A stretch of DNA of 64,000 bases from contig NC_007796.1 in NCBI RefSeq assembly GCF_000013445.1, forward strand, positions 496,001-560,000. Direction: 5' to 3'. The notes under the pieces were generated by a model. It worked only from the letters and a program-made list of their open reading frames with translations, searched no databases and was not told where the DNA came from. Position 1 is the first letter of the stretch. Every line of letters begins with the position of its first letter. This document shows positions 38,127 to 47,629 of the stretch, in pieces. Source of the stretch: Methanospirillum hungatei JF-1 (GTDB lineage: Archaea > Halobacteriota > Methanomicrobia > Methanomicrobiales > Methanospirillaceae). Made by a program: the position numbers and the translations under genes.

Positions 38127-38531
38127 TTAAAGGATCCGCTTCCCTGCTTCAGCTCCCGGCATACACTCATACACTTCGGTGATTTTCAATATGAGAAGTG
38201 ATTTTGCCGGCAGGTTCGGTTTCTTCTCATGGATCATAGCTTTCATTTTCGCATGTTCCTCACCACTGGTCTTCACCGTGACATCAGCTTTTATCTGGTA
38301 ACATCCCTTTGCGCCGGCACCATATACATATAATGCAGCTTTTGGATTTTCGAGAACATTTGCAAGAGTTTTCTGCATGAAATTATCTCCTATCCAGATC
38401 GTCTCATCATCAACTAAAAATACTGAAGCCATGGGTGCAACATTCGGAATTCCCGACTTTGATGCCGTTGCGAGAGGAAACACTTTAATAGCTTCCAAGG
38501 CAGTCTTTATCTCAGGAGTCAGTGCAGTCAT
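38127..38531 (-). CDS. pyridoxamine 5'-phosphate oxidase-like flavin protein
   Basis: The 134-residue protein has the split-barrel fold of the PNPOx family: PLATASKSGIPNVAPMASVF with the typical A-T-x-x-x-G pattern, followed by IWIGDNFMQKTLANVLENP and ALYVYG. Such small proteins bind FMN or F420 and act as redox proteins. The substrate is unknown. The gene lies 52 nt upstream of sufC on the same strand, so all three genes to 36369 may be one transcript. Confidence 0.88.
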   Translation of the reverse strand: MTALTPEIKTALEAIKVFPLATASKSGIPNVAPMASVFLVDDETIWIGDNFMQKTLANVLENPKAALYVYGAGAKGCYQIKADVTVKTSGEEHAKMKAMIHEKKPNLPAKSLLILKITEVYECMPGAEAGKRIL

Positions 38532-38571
38532 GGTACTTGAGTTTCTCTGGTATCATAAAAAGGTTCGGGTT

Positions 38572-40269
38572 TTATGTCTCGTTGCTCATCGCTGCAGGGA
38601 AGATAACCCTGACCACCGCACCACCATCATTGGCAAGGGTCATGGTCCCGGATAGTTCCAGTGCAAGGTTTTCGATGATAGTAAATCCGGAGGTTGCGCT
38701 TCCGGTTCGGATAATTGACTCTGGAAAGCCCCTGCCGCTGTCCTGAACCTGATAGATATACCAGTCTTCTTCACGCCGCAAAGAGAGCTCAATCCGCCCT
38801 GGTTGGCCGGGGGTGAAAGCATGACGTATCGCGTTCAGGATAACCTCCCCCGTGATAATTCCCAGAATGGCAGCATGTTTCTCACCAATGGCATCGTCAA
38901 TAGCACAGGAGATGACAATCTCAATGTCTTGCATCTCCTCAGCGAAATCTTCTGTAATACACCCGATGATAAGCCGGATATATTTACAGAGATGAACTCC
39001 GGCTCCCCTTCCCCCGCCCGCTTCGTAGAGCTGCAGGATAGCTTCAAGGAGGATCTTGCCATACCGCATATCATGTTCAGGTTCAGCGGCTATGGACAGG
39101 AATTTCTGGCTGAGGACATTTCTGACGATCTGCAGGAGGGTAATATAGGTGTGCCGGACCTCTCTTGATTCAGAACCGGTTTCGGTACCTGGTTCAGCAT
39201 CATCCCGTGACTCCGGACTGATGGTCCAGATGATAAGGTCCCGATCACCGCTCTGAATTTCCCTGGCAACTATCCTGACCTGTTGCCATCCCGCCCTGGT
39301 ATCAGGCAGGTCGACCTGGTCTGCGATGGAGAGGCCTTCCCTGATCTGTTCGATGACATCCCTGCTGATGAGACCGCTCTCACGAAGATCTACTCCGGTC
39401 TGTCCGAGAGGTGAGTATGATGAGGCATAGGCCAATGCAGCATGGTTCATCTCCTGGATTCGGAGATCGGACGCGGTGGTGATAATTGCGGGGACCGGGT
39501 TTCGTGAGAAGAGATCATGGTACAGGCTGTCCCGGCTGAGAGAGATATCCTGCAGTTCATCAGTCCGTGACGCACTCAGGATCATGCCTGCCATACCAGA
39601 GGGTTTGAATAGTCTGACAAGGATAGAACGGATCTGACCATCCGGAAGGTTTACATGAAACCGGGCACTACTCCCCCCACCCGCGAGAACCTGGGTTTTA
39701 AACTCATCAAAACGCTTATGTTCCTCTGCAGGGAGGAGATGGGTAAAAAGAAGACCGGTGACCGCCCCCTGATCATACCCCATGATATGAGAGACTGACG
39801 GGGTTACATATGATATCTGTCCATCAGGACTGAGTAACGCGATGAGTTCCTCGGTATGCGAGAGAAGCTGCAGGTATGTCTCCGGAGATAAGAGGCCGTT
39901 TGTGGTGTCTGGAACCGCTTGACTGAGTATTCTGATGATATATCCTTCCAGTCCGGAGAGTGCGAGCGGACCTTTAAAAGATCCGGATCCGATCAGGATT
40001 CCCTCTGCGGGGGACCGGTCCTTTACCTGCAGTCTGGTAAAGATAACAAAGGATCTCTTCTCATTCAAACCAGTCTGGATAGTCTTTCTGACCGCATCGC
40101 GCTCCTCCGGATGAATGAGATCGGGCAGAGAGATAAGACCGGTGTCCACCAGTTCAGCAGGAGTATACCCGCACACATCCCTCGCCCCCTCGTCTGCATA
40201 GGTTATGGACAAAGCAGCGTCAGCCTTTGCCCGAAACATCATCCCCACTATATGTACTTTATTTTCCAT
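38572..40269 (-). CDS. PAS-domain sensor kinase with degenerate phosphoacceptor region
   Basis: The 565-residue soluble protein has PAS-like domains at about 1-100, 125-230 and 240-340, then a HisKA_2-like helix region and a HATPase domain with EVILNAIRHAF, DSGRGFPES and SGFTIIENLALEL. In the second domain PDGQISYVTPSVSHIMGYD is a typical PAS start. The HisKA_2 motif that normally reads HHRxKNN is here VRHTYITLLQIV: one His remains but the KNN is lost. The kinase may phosphorylate weakly or use another site. No response regulator is adjacent. The ATG at 40269 is followed by a divergent MFS gene after 107 bp. Confidence 0.88.
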   Translation of the reverse strand: MENKVHIVGMMFRAKADAALSITYADEGARDVCGYTPAELVDTGLISLPDLIHPEERDAVRKTIQTGLNEKRSFVIFTRLQVKDRSPAEGILIGSGSFKGPLALSGLEGYIIRILSQAVPDTTNGLLSPETYLQLLSHTEELIALLSPDGQISYVTPSVSHIMGYDQGAVTGLLFTHLLPAEEHKRFDEFKTQVLAGGGSSARFHVNLPDGQIRSILVRLFKPSGMAGMILSASRTDELQDISLSRDSLYHDLFSRNPVPAIITTASDLRIQEMNHAALAYASSYSPLGQTGVDLRESGLISRDVIEQIREGLSIADQVDLPDTRAGWQQVRIVAREIQSGDRDLIIWTISPESRDDAEPGTETGSESREVRHTYITLLQIVRNVLSQKFLSIAAEPEHDMRYGKILLEAILQLYEAGGGRGAGVHLCKYIRLIIGCITEDFAEEMQDIEIVISCAIDDAIGEKHAAILGIITGEVILNAIRHAFTPGQPGRIELSLRREEDWYIYQVQDSGRGFPESIIRTGSATSGFTIIENLALELSGTMTLANDGGAVVRVIFPAAMSNET

Positions 40270-40376
40270 GGTCCCCCCGGACAGAACATGTTGATTATCA
40301 GATTTCCTGTGATGTATAATAAGAGGCGGGGTATAGTTTTATTGATCCGTGAGGTACACAAAGAAGGATTCATTGG

Positions 40377-41798
40377 TTGAAACCCGTGTATTTAAAAGAT
40401 CACTTCCTCCTGTTGCTGCTCCTTTCCCTGACTGTGATGCTGGTCATGGCCGGGGAGTCCATGCTCACTGCCGCTCTGCCGGAGATTGAACATGAATTCT
40501 CCGTTCCAGGTATCTATGAGTCATGGATTCTCCCGATTGTCCTGCTCGTCGGAGCGGCAGCTTCACCCTTTGTAGGAACCGCAGGGGATCGGTTCGGCCA
40601 TAAGCGTCTTCTTATCATCTGTCTTGTGATATACTCTGTCGGTCTTATCAGCGGACTTGTGGCCCCTGATATCTGGGTCCTCCTCTTTGGTCGTGCCATG
40701 CAGGGGGCAGGAATAGCTGCCTTTCCCCTGGGGTATGCGATCATCAGGCAACGGCTTTGTGAGACTGGGGCAGATACCGGTATTGGTATTATCAGTGCCA
40801 TGTATGGTGCGGGAACATTCATCGGGGTGATAACCGGGTCGTTCATAACCGGTCTTTTCTCATGGCGGGTGACCTACATGGTTTTAATCCCGGCTACCTG
40901 TATCCTGCTTCTTTGCATCTGGAAGTATATCGGAGATGATGAACCGGTAAACGGGCATGGTTCACTCGATTTTGCAGGATTCTTCTCTCTGCTCCTCTTC
41001 CTGCTCCTCTCCCTGGTTTTTTTCTCCCTCCCGACAGAAGACCAGATCGGATTTTTCGGGCTGCTCTTACTTGTGTCTGCCGTCCTCGTATTTGGGCTTT
41101 TTATCCGGATCGAGAGGCGGGCGTCTCATCCCCTGGCAGATATTCAACTGATGAAAAGACGCCCGGTTGCGGTGTTCATGGTGATCGGGTTTCTGACCGT
41201 ATTCACCTTTTTCGTACTGCTTCAGATGATGCCCTATATCATCCGGCTTCCTACCGGACTTGCCCTGTCAGCCGAAATGGTCGGATTAATCCTGATTCCA
41301 GGGACATTATGTGATATGGCTGCAGGGCCGCTGACCGGACGGATGATCCCGGTTATCGGGTGCCGGCTTCCCTGCATTACCGGCTCTCTTCTCCTCCTCA
41401 GTGCGGGATGTCTGCTCTTTCTCTTTCCGGTAACGCTTCCTGTCCTGGTGATTGCCTGGATGGTCTTCTCATTCGGAATGTCCATGCTCGCTACCGCTGA
41501 TCTCATCGGAGTGCTGGAGTTTATCGGGGAGGAGCGGACTGCTGAAGCGACCGGAATAATCCAGAGTATGCAGACACTTGGGGGGATGATCGGTCCTATC
41601 GTTACAGGAATTATCCTTGCAACCTCCCAGGTTAGCACGATGTATTTGGGAGAGATATGGGAGATCCCTAAAACCGGAACTTATTACCAGGTCTTTCTGG
41701 TGGTGATCATCATCAGTTCACTTCTCCTGGTAATCTCCTGGATATATGTGAAGGACAGACGGAAAGAAAGAAATGAACATACTCATCCATCTGTGTGA
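40377..41798 (+). CDS. MFS drug/proton antiporter, DHA2-like
   Basis: The 473-residue integral membrane protein has twelve to fourteen hydrophobic helices. After helix 2 it has GDRFGHKRLLIICLVIY, the MFS motif A (G-D-R-x-G-x-K/R), and motif C-like VTGSFITGLFSWRVTYMVLIP follows. It is probably an exporter of toxic compounds, but the substrate is unknown. The start is TTG at 40377. The gene is divergent from the PAS kinase and followed 11 nt later by a small cysteine-rich gene. Confidence 0.9.
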   Translation: MKPVYLKDHFLLLLLLSLTVMLVMAGESMLTAALPEIEHEFSVPGIYESWILPIVLLVGAAASPFVGTAGDRFGHKRLLIICLVIYSVGLISGLVAPDIWVLLFGRAMQGAGIAAFPLGYAIIRQRLCETGADTGIGIISAMYGAGTFIGVITGSFITGLFSWRVTYMVLIPATCILLLCIWKYIGDDEPVNGHGSLDFAGFFSLLLFLLLSLVFFSLPTEDQIGFFGLLLLVSAVLVFGLFIRIERRASHPLADIQLMKRRPVAVFMVIGFLTVFTFFVLLQMMPYIIRLPTGLALSAEMVGLILIPGTLCDMAAGPLTGRMIPVIGCRLPCITGSLLLLSAGCLLFLFPVTLPVLVIAWMVFSFGMSMLATADLIGVLEFIGEERTAEATGIIQSMQTLGGMIGPIVTGIILATSQVSTMYLGEIWEIPKTGTYYQVFLVVIIISSLLLVISWIYVKDRRKERNEHTHPSV

Positions 41799-41809
41799 GA
41801 AACCATAGT

Positions 41810-42019
41810 ATGACAAAAACAAATCTTCGTTGTCCCTTTGATAAAGAACCCTGTATAGAGGAACGATGTGCCGTCTGGTCTGAAGTTTTTGCCTGCTGCA
41901 GTTTTGCAATGCTTCCGGACCTTCTCAGAAAAAGAGCATCTGACCATGAGAAACCGGTAAGACCCGGAACAGATATATCATCAGGCTCAGGGAAGTACCG
42001 GACTCTGCTCTTTGATTAA
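41810..42019 (+). CDS. small cysteine-rich hypothetical protein
   Basis: The 69-residue protein begins MTKTNLRCPFDKEPCIEERC and continues with ACCSF, giving five cysteines in the first 31 residues and a basic tail. The spacing suggests a small zinc- or iron-sulfur-binding domain. The ATG at 41810 was taken because the frame upstream overlaps the end of the transporter gene without a better start. It lies 11 nt after the MFS gene and may be cotranscribed. No family is recognised. Confidence 0.6.
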   Translation: MTKTNLRCPFDKEPCIEERCAVWSEVFACCSFAMLPDLLRKRASDHEKPVRPGTDISSGSGKYRTLLFD

Positions 42020-42024
42020 CGGAG

Positions 42025-43434
42025 CTATGGCATCTCTTCAACTTTTATCATATTTGTCCGACCTTCCTTTCCGGAAAAATTACCCGCGATTATTACCAGC
42101 TGATCCTTGGATGTGGCAATACCGGTAACCTTTGCAATTTTTACCGCAGCCCTGAAGAGTTCATCTGCCGACTGGATAGGATCAAAAACGACCGGCTGGA
42201 TTCCCCACCGGAGGAGAAGTCTTCTGGCAACAGCCGGGTCAGGGGTCAGAGCAAGGACCGGAGATCGTGGTCGGCACCGTGATACACGTTCAGCAGTCAG
42301 ACCTGATCTTGTAAATGCAACGATTGCAGGACTTTCCAGCTCTTCAGCAATGTAACAGGCCCGGTAACTGATGATACCTTCTACATTCTTCTCATGCCAG
42401 TCGGATCGTTCATTGAGGATACGAAGGTAGGGAAGGTGTTGTTCAATCTCGATCGCTATCCGGGCCATCATGACTACTGCCTGACCCGGGTATCTTCCGA
42501 CAGAGGTCTCGGCGGAGAGCATGGTTGCATCGGTTCCGTCTACGATTGCATTGGCAACATCGGTTACTTCCGCCCGTGTCGGTCTACCCCTGCTCACCAT
42601 TGATTCCAGCATCTCGGTTGCGGTGATCACCGGGATTCCCTGCTGGCTGCACGTGGTAATAATAAGTTTTTGAATGTACGGGACTTCTTCAAGGGGAAGT
42701 TCGACACCAAGATCTCCCCGTGCGACCATAACTGCGTCAGCATGCCGGATGATGTCATCAAGTCCTTCAACCGCCCGCCGACATTCTATCTTTGCAATAA
42801 GCGGGATATTTCCCATTCCTTCACGGGTGAGGAGGGTTCGTGCATCCCTGATATCCTCTGCCGACCCGACAAAGGAAAGGGCAATGTAATCAGGCCTGAG
42901 TGCTGCTCCCTGCCTGATATAGTCGATAAACCGGGCACCTGCATAGGGAACATCCGGCCTTCTTCCCGGAATCACCACCCCCATCCCCTCCCGGATGGTT
43001 CCGCCTGATATGACGGTTGTGAGCATCGGGGGGCCGGGTTTTAAGACCTGTAATGTGACCGCCCCGTCTCCTACCAGAACCACGTCTCCGGGGCAGACTT
43101 TTGGGATGCAGTCCGGGGGATGTACGTGAATGGCACCAGACGCATGCTCATGCTCAGCGGCGATGTGAATGGTATCTCCGGGAACCACATCTCTGGGCGG
43201 GGAGTGAATCAGAACCCTGAGTTTGGGACCGGGAATGTCAACCAGGATACCTATCTCCCGATTCAGTTCATCTGCCAGTGCTCTGATTTGCTGAACCGTT
43301 TCTTCATGCCAGGGTGGTGATCCATGAGAGAGGTTCAGGCGTGCAATATCCATCCCTGAAAGGATCATCTCCCTGATAATCCGAGGATTTGATGATGCTG
43401 GTCCTATTGTTGCGATTATTTTAGTTCTTCTCAT
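42025..43434 (-). CDS. pyk: pyruvate kinase
   Basis: The 469-residue enzyme makes pyruvate and ATP from phosphoenolpyruvate. It has RTKIIATIGPAS at the N-terminus, ARLNLSHG, DIPGPKLR, the Lys/Glu metal motif IAKIECRRAVEGLDDI, MVARGDLGVELP, ITATEMLESM and DGTDATMLSAETSVG, then the C-terminal regulatory domain. The start is placed at the Met just before RRTKIIATIGP; the frame is open for 31 more codons, but these are not conserved in the family. No clear ribosome binding site precedes either start. Confidence 0.94.
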   Translation of the reverse strand: MRRTKIIATIGPASSNPRIIREMILSGMDIARLNLSHGSPPWHEETVQQIRALADELNREIGILVDIPGPKLRVLIHSPPRDVVPGDTIHIAAEHEHASGAIHVHPPDCIPKVCPGDVVLVGDGAVTLQVLKPGPPMLTTVISGGTIREGMGVVIPGRRPDVPYAGARFIDYIRQGAALRPDYIALSFVGSAEDIRDARTLLTREGMGNIPLIAKIECRRAVEGLDDIIRHADAVMVARGDLGVELPLEEVPYIQKLIITTCSQQGIPVITATEMLESMVSRGRPTRAEVTDVANAIVDGTDATMLSAETSVGRYPGQAVVMMARIAIEIEQHLPYLRILNERSDWHEKNVEGIISYRACYIAEELESPAIVAFTRSGLTAERVSRCRPRSPVLALTPDPAVARRLLLRWGIQPVVFDPIQSADELFRAAVKIAKVTGIATSKDQLVIIAGNFSGKEGRTNMIKVEEMP

Positions 43435-43578
43435 GGTGCAGGATATGCCGGGATCAGAAGGACTGGCTCGCCTCTTCATGATATGGGAGATGTTGAGTTT
43501 TCGAAAGATAAAAGGTAAACTCTGCATGGTATGATCGGGGTGGGCTATAAACCCCTGAAACGATAACAGAATACTGCG

Positions 43579-44211
43579 ATGGATGTTGCAGAACGAGAGG
43601 ATACGCTTCTATCCTTGATGCGCCAGGCACGGTTGACCGGACAGGGGGGAAGGCCGGAAGATATTGCCGGTCATACCTCTCTCTCTATTGAACAGGTCAC
43701 GGAGGTACTCACTAAACTTGTCATGAATGGTGAGGTCACCTACCAGAATGACGGGGCGTATCACTTAAGTCCTTCCGGGATTCGGGCTGCAGAGGCGATT
43801 ATGAGACGGCACCGTGTTCTAGAGACCTTTCTGCAGGAGATGCTCGGAATGGAACATGAACTGGCTCATGCACAGGCCTGTACCATGGAGCACCATACAA
43901 CAGACGACACCATCAACCGTCTTCGAGGATTTCTCCGGGGTAACCGTGATTGCCCGGTGACTTGTCATGGTCATGTCAGACGATGTTCGTTTAAAAGTCT
44001 GGCAGATTGTGCTCATGGCGACGTAGTTAAAATCGATGCCATCCGGGGATGTGGCAGGGGCGGACGACTGGCAGATCTCGGTCTTATTCCGGGAGAAAAG
44101 GTGATGGTGAAACAGCGGATGGCAGATACCCTTCTCATCAGGGTGAAGGATTGTGATATCGCGATAAGTCCGGAGATTGCCCGATCAGTTCTGGTTGAGG
44201 TGGACCAGTGA
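43579..44211 (+). CDS. DtxR/MntR-type metalloregulator fused to FeoA domain
   Basis: The 210-residue protein joins two modules. Residues about 1-125 form a DtxR-like winged helix (EDIAGHTSLSIEQVTEVLTK) and metal-binding dimerisation region (MEHELAHAQACTMEHHT). Residues about 135-208 are an SH3-like FeoA domain (LADCAHGDVVKIDAIRGCGR, then RLADLGLIPGEKVMV). The fusion implies that iron availability both controls transcription and is coupled to the ferrous iron transporter FeoB. Its gene overlaps that of feoB by 4 nt (GTGA). Confidence 0.93.
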   Translation: MDVAEREDTLLSLMRQARLTGQGGRPEDIAGHTSLSIEQVTEVLTKLVMNGEVTYQNDGAYHLSPSGIRAAEAIMRRHRVLETFLQEMLGMEHELAHAQACTMEHHTTDDTINRLRGFLRGNRDCPVTCHGHVRRCSFKSLADCAHGDVVKIDAIRGCGRGGRLADLGLIPGEKVMVKQRMADTLLIRVKDCDIAISPEIARSVLVEVDQ

Positions 44212-46079
44212 AGATTGGGCTTATAGGGAATCCAAACGTTGGTAAATCACTCATATTTTCACATCTGACCGGTATCGGGGTGGAGGTCAGTAATTATCCG
44301 GGGACAACGGTTGATATCCTCTCCGGAGTATCCTGTATCAATCGTCTTCCGGTTGAGATAATCGACCTTCCTGGTATCTATTCGCTGGATGGTGAGGGTG
44401 ATGAGGAACGGCTGGTCAGGGATATGGTCCTCTCCCATAGCTTTGACGTGCTGGTTGTCATCCTTGATGCGGTTCATCTTGAACGAAACCTCTATCTTTT
44501 CTTGCAGGTTCTTGAACACCGTATCCCCATGATCGCCGTCCTGAACATGGCGGATGAGGCGGAAAAGCAGGAAATTCAGATCGATACACATGCCCTCTCA
44601 CAAATTACCGGAGTCCCGGTCCTGCTGACCTCCGCAACACTTGGGAAAAATATCGCAGAGATAATCCCTGTTGCAACGACAAGAGCCTCGGTCGGGACCT
44701 ATCAGGTGGCATATGACCGACATATTGAGGCTGCGATCAGGACTCTGATGCGGGTATCTGATTCAGGGTCATCACGGGTAGCGTCACTTCTTGCATTACA
44801 GGGGATCGGGACTGACCCTTCCCTTCTGGAAGCAGCACGAACCATTGCCGGCGAACTGGAAGAAGAGCACCGGATGCCGGTCTCATCCCTCCTTGCCGGT
44901 AACAGACACCATGCAGCGTCAGAGATACACCACCAAGTTGTGTCAAAAGCCTCCGGGAAAGAGATGCGCGGCCTTGACAGCTGGCTGTTGACGCCGTTTC
45001 CCGGTGTCCTGATTATGGCCGGGATCCTGCTCTCTATGCTTCTCGCTGTCTTTTTCATCGGATCATTCTTTGAAGAACTCATCGTTGAGGCATGTGATAT
45101 CTGGGTCCTGGGTCCCCTGGCCGGTGCTTCTCTGGACCCTCTCGTGTATGAACTCATCTTCTCCTTTGTTATCGCCATTCAGGCCGGTCTTGGGATTGCA
45201 TTCCCTTTTGTTTTCACCTTTTATCTCCTGATGTCAGTTGTGGAAGATACCGGGTACATGAGTCGGATAGCATTTCTTGCAGACCGGATCATGCACCGGT
45301 TTGGTTTACATGGCCAGGCAATTATCCCGATGGTGCTGGGGCTTGGATGTAATGTACCGGCTATCATGGCTATCCGGCAGATTGGGACAAAACGTGAGCG
45401 ACATATTGCTGCATTTCTGATAACCATGGTCCCCTGTTCTGCCCGGACGGTTATCATCGCAGGAATTGTATCGGTCTTTGTGGGGCTTTATGCAGCCCTT
45501 TCAATTTACCTGATAATCTTTTCCCTGATTCTGCTATCAGGGCTTTTTCTCTCCAAAATTACACCTGGGACCCAACTGGGGATGGTTCTTGAAGTCCCGC
45601 CACTCCGGGTTCCGTCACCTTTAATGGTATTGACACGGGCATGGATTCACATCAGGGAATTTCTCGTTATTGCAATGCCTCTCCTGATTGTGAGCAGTAT
45701 TTTCCTTGGTCTTCTCGGGTTTTACGGTGTTCTGGATGTCATTGAAACAGCAACAGCCCCGGTTGTTCAGGGTATCCTTGGCCTTCCCCCGTTTGCATCA
45801 ACTGCCCTCCTCTTTGGTGTTCTGAGAAAAGAGATGGCTTTTGAGACTCTGGTGGTGCTTGCAGGGACTGCAAATCTGACCGAGGTGATGACCCGCATTC
45901 AGCTCTATATATTCGCCCTGGTCAGCACCCTCTTTATTCCCTGTGTCTCAACGATTGCGGTTCTCTATCGGGAACAGGGACTGAAGACAGCGATACAGAT
46001 ATCTCTCTATACGGTATTCCTTGGATTTATTGCCGGCACTGTTGTTCACTGGATCAGTACCCTTATCCCCTTGTTTTAA
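44208..46079 (+). CDS. feoB: ferrous iron transport protein B
   Basis: The 623-residue protein has an N-terminal G domain (GNPNVGKS at 7-14, G2 in SNYPGTTVD, DLPGIYSL as G3, LNMAD as G4), then a helical GDI-like region, and a polytopic membrane part with the two Gate segments including GLGCNVPAIMAIRQIGTKRER and PFASTALLFGVLRKEMAFE. It moves Fe2+ across the cytoplasmic membrane. The GTG start at 44208 overlaps the stop of the regulator-FeoA gene. The length is slightly below the bacterial average of about 700. Confidence 0.96.
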   Translation: MKIGLIGNPNVGKSLIFSHLTGIGVEVSNYPGTTVDILSGVSCINRLPVEIIDLPGIYSLDGEGDEERLVRDMVLSHSFDVLVVILDAVHLERNLYLFLQVLEHRIPMIAVLNMADEAEKQEIQIDTHALSQITGVPVLLTSATLGKNIAEIIPVATTRASVGTYQVAYDRHIEAAIRTLMRVSDSGSSRVASLLALQGIGTDPSLLEAARTIAGELEEEHRMPVSSLLAGNRHHAASEIHHQVVSKASGKEMRGLDSWLLTPFPGVLIMAGILLSMLLAVFFIGSFFEELIVEACDIWVLGPLAGASLDPLVYELIFSFVIAIQAGLGIAFPFVFTFYLLMSVVEDTGYMSRIAFLADRIMHRFGLHGQAIIPMVLGLGCNVPAIMAIRQIGTKRERHIAAFLITMVPCSARTVIIAGIVSVFVGLYAALSIYLIIFSLILLSGLFLSKITPGTQLGMVLEVPPLRVPSPLMVLTRAWIHIREFLVIAMPLLIVSSIFLGLLGFYGVLDVIETATAPVVQGILGLPPFASTALLFGVLRKEMAFETLVVLAGTANLTEVMTRIQLYIFALVSTLFIPCVSTIAVLYREQGLKTAIQISLYTVFLGFIAGTVVHWISTLIPLF

Positions 46080-46102
46080 AAACCAGACCGTCCAGGTACA
46101 GT

Positions 46103-47521
46103 ATGGATCCCCATCCCCTAATTCTTGGAGGGACAAACCGTTCCACTCCTTCCGTCATTCCGATTTCAAATCCATACTCACTGGTGACCTTTGCGGAGGT
46201 CTGTGCTGCCGGGCCTGATGAGATTGAAGAGGCCATACGAATAGCTGAACAGGGAGCAGTTCGGATGGCGGCTCTCCCCGCCCACAAACGGTCTGAACTG
46301 CTCTTTCACCTTGTACGACTGATGGAGGAGGAAGCTGATATCCTCACCGATATCATCGTTCGTGAAGGGGGGAAGGTGAGGAAATTTGCCGCAGCTGAAG
46401 TTGCCAGGGCAATCGGGACGATCCGGATATCTGCAGAAGAAGCGGTCCGTATCCATGATCAGATGGTTCCGATGGATGGATACCCGGCAGGGGAAGGGAG
46501 AATTGCCATGATAATGCGGGTGCCGGTGGGAATTGTATTAGCTATTACTCCGTTCAACCTCCCGCTGAACCAGATATGCCATAAAGCAGGACCTGCCCTT
46601 GCAGCCGGAAATTCCTGTATCATTAAACCCCCGTCTGCGACCCCGCTCACCGGATTAAAGTTTGGTGAACTGCTGATTCGTGCCGGGTTTCCTAAAGAGG
46701 CCGTCAGTGTCATCCCCTGCAGGTCAGATATTGCTGAAAGGCTGGCAACCGACAAGCGGATCTCATGTTTGAGCTTTACCGGCAGTCCGTCTGTCGGCTG
46801 GCATCTTCGATCCATTACTCCTGCACGTCATGTCACGCTGGAACTGGGTGGTAATGCTGCAGTGATTGTGCATGATGATGCGGACCAGACCCTTGCTGCA
46901 AGCCGGATCATTGAGGGCGCATATTCCCATACCGGGCAGGTCTGTATTTCAGTCCAGCGGGTTTTTATACAGCGGACTATTGCATATCGCTTCATCTATG
47001 AACTGGTATCCCGTTGTAATGCCCTCGTTACCGGTGATCCCGAAGATCCGGCAACAGATGTGGGTCCGATGATAACCCCAGACAAGGCAAAAGAAGCCCT
47101 CCAGAGGATTGAAGAGGCGGTCAGCCAGGGGGCACGGGTTTTATGCGGGGGCAGGCTTTCCGGTCACCTTCTGCTTCCAACCATCATTGCAGACACCACA
47201 CCTGACATGGCCGTGAACTGCGAGGAAGTATTTGCCCCGATTCTCACGGTAACGCCATATGAATCATTTGAAGATGCGATTGCCATGGTAAACGACTCAC
47301 GGTTCGGCCTTCAGGCAGGAATATTTACGAAAGACCTTGGCCTGGCGATCCATGCTTCAAAGACCATTCAGTGTGGTGCGGTACTGATAAACGACATTCC
47401 GACATTCCGGATAGACAGTATGCCCTATGGGGGTGTAAAAGAGTCAGGAATCGGAAGAGAAGGCCCCTATTATGCCATCCGGGAGATGACCGAGGAGCGG
47501 CTTGTCATCATCAGATCCTGA
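46103..47521 (+). CDS. aldehyde dehydrogenase family protein (lactaldehyde/GAPN-like)
   Basis: The 472-residue NAD(P)-dependent enzyme has AITPFNLPLNQICHKAGPAL, KPPSATPLTG, SFTGSPSVGWHL, catalytic Glu in LELGGNAAVIVHDDAD and nucleophile Cys in GQVCISVQRV, plus EEVFAPILTV near the C-terminus. Similar methanogen enzymes oxidise lactaldehyde to lactate for coenzyme F420 synthesis, or act as non-phosphorylating GAPDH. The exact substrate cannot be decided. It follows feoB by 23 nt without functional relation. Confidence 0.9.
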   Translation: MDPHPLILGGTNRSTPSVIPISNPYSLVTFAEVCAAGPDEIEEAIRIAEQGAVRMAALPAHKRSELLFHLVRLMEEEADILTDIIVREGGKVRKFAAAEVARAIGTIRISAEEAVRIHDQMVPMDGYPAGEGRIAMIMRVPVGIVLAITPFNLPLNQICHKAGPALAAGNSCIIKPPSATPLTGLKFGELLIRAGFPKEAVSVIPCRSDIAERLATDKRISCLSFTGSPSVGWHLRSITPARHVTLELGGNAAVIVHDDADQTLAASRIIEGAYSHTGQVCISVQRVFIQRTIAYRFIYELVSRCNALVTGDPEDPATDVGPMITPDKAKEALQRIEEAVSQGARVLCGGRLSGHLLLPTIIADTTPDMAVNCEEVFAPILTVTPYESFEDAIAMVNDSRFGLQAGIFTKDLGLAIHASKTIQCGAVLINDIPTFRIDSMPYGGVKESGIGREGPYYAIREMTEERLVIIRS

Positions 47522-47629
47522 TATTTTCTTAAGGAGGAACCAGAGAACATAAATTCCAATACTGAGATATTCTGGTATACTATTCACCGGAAAAGGGGTC
47601 CGGTGATATCACTTCAGACGGGGTCATTC

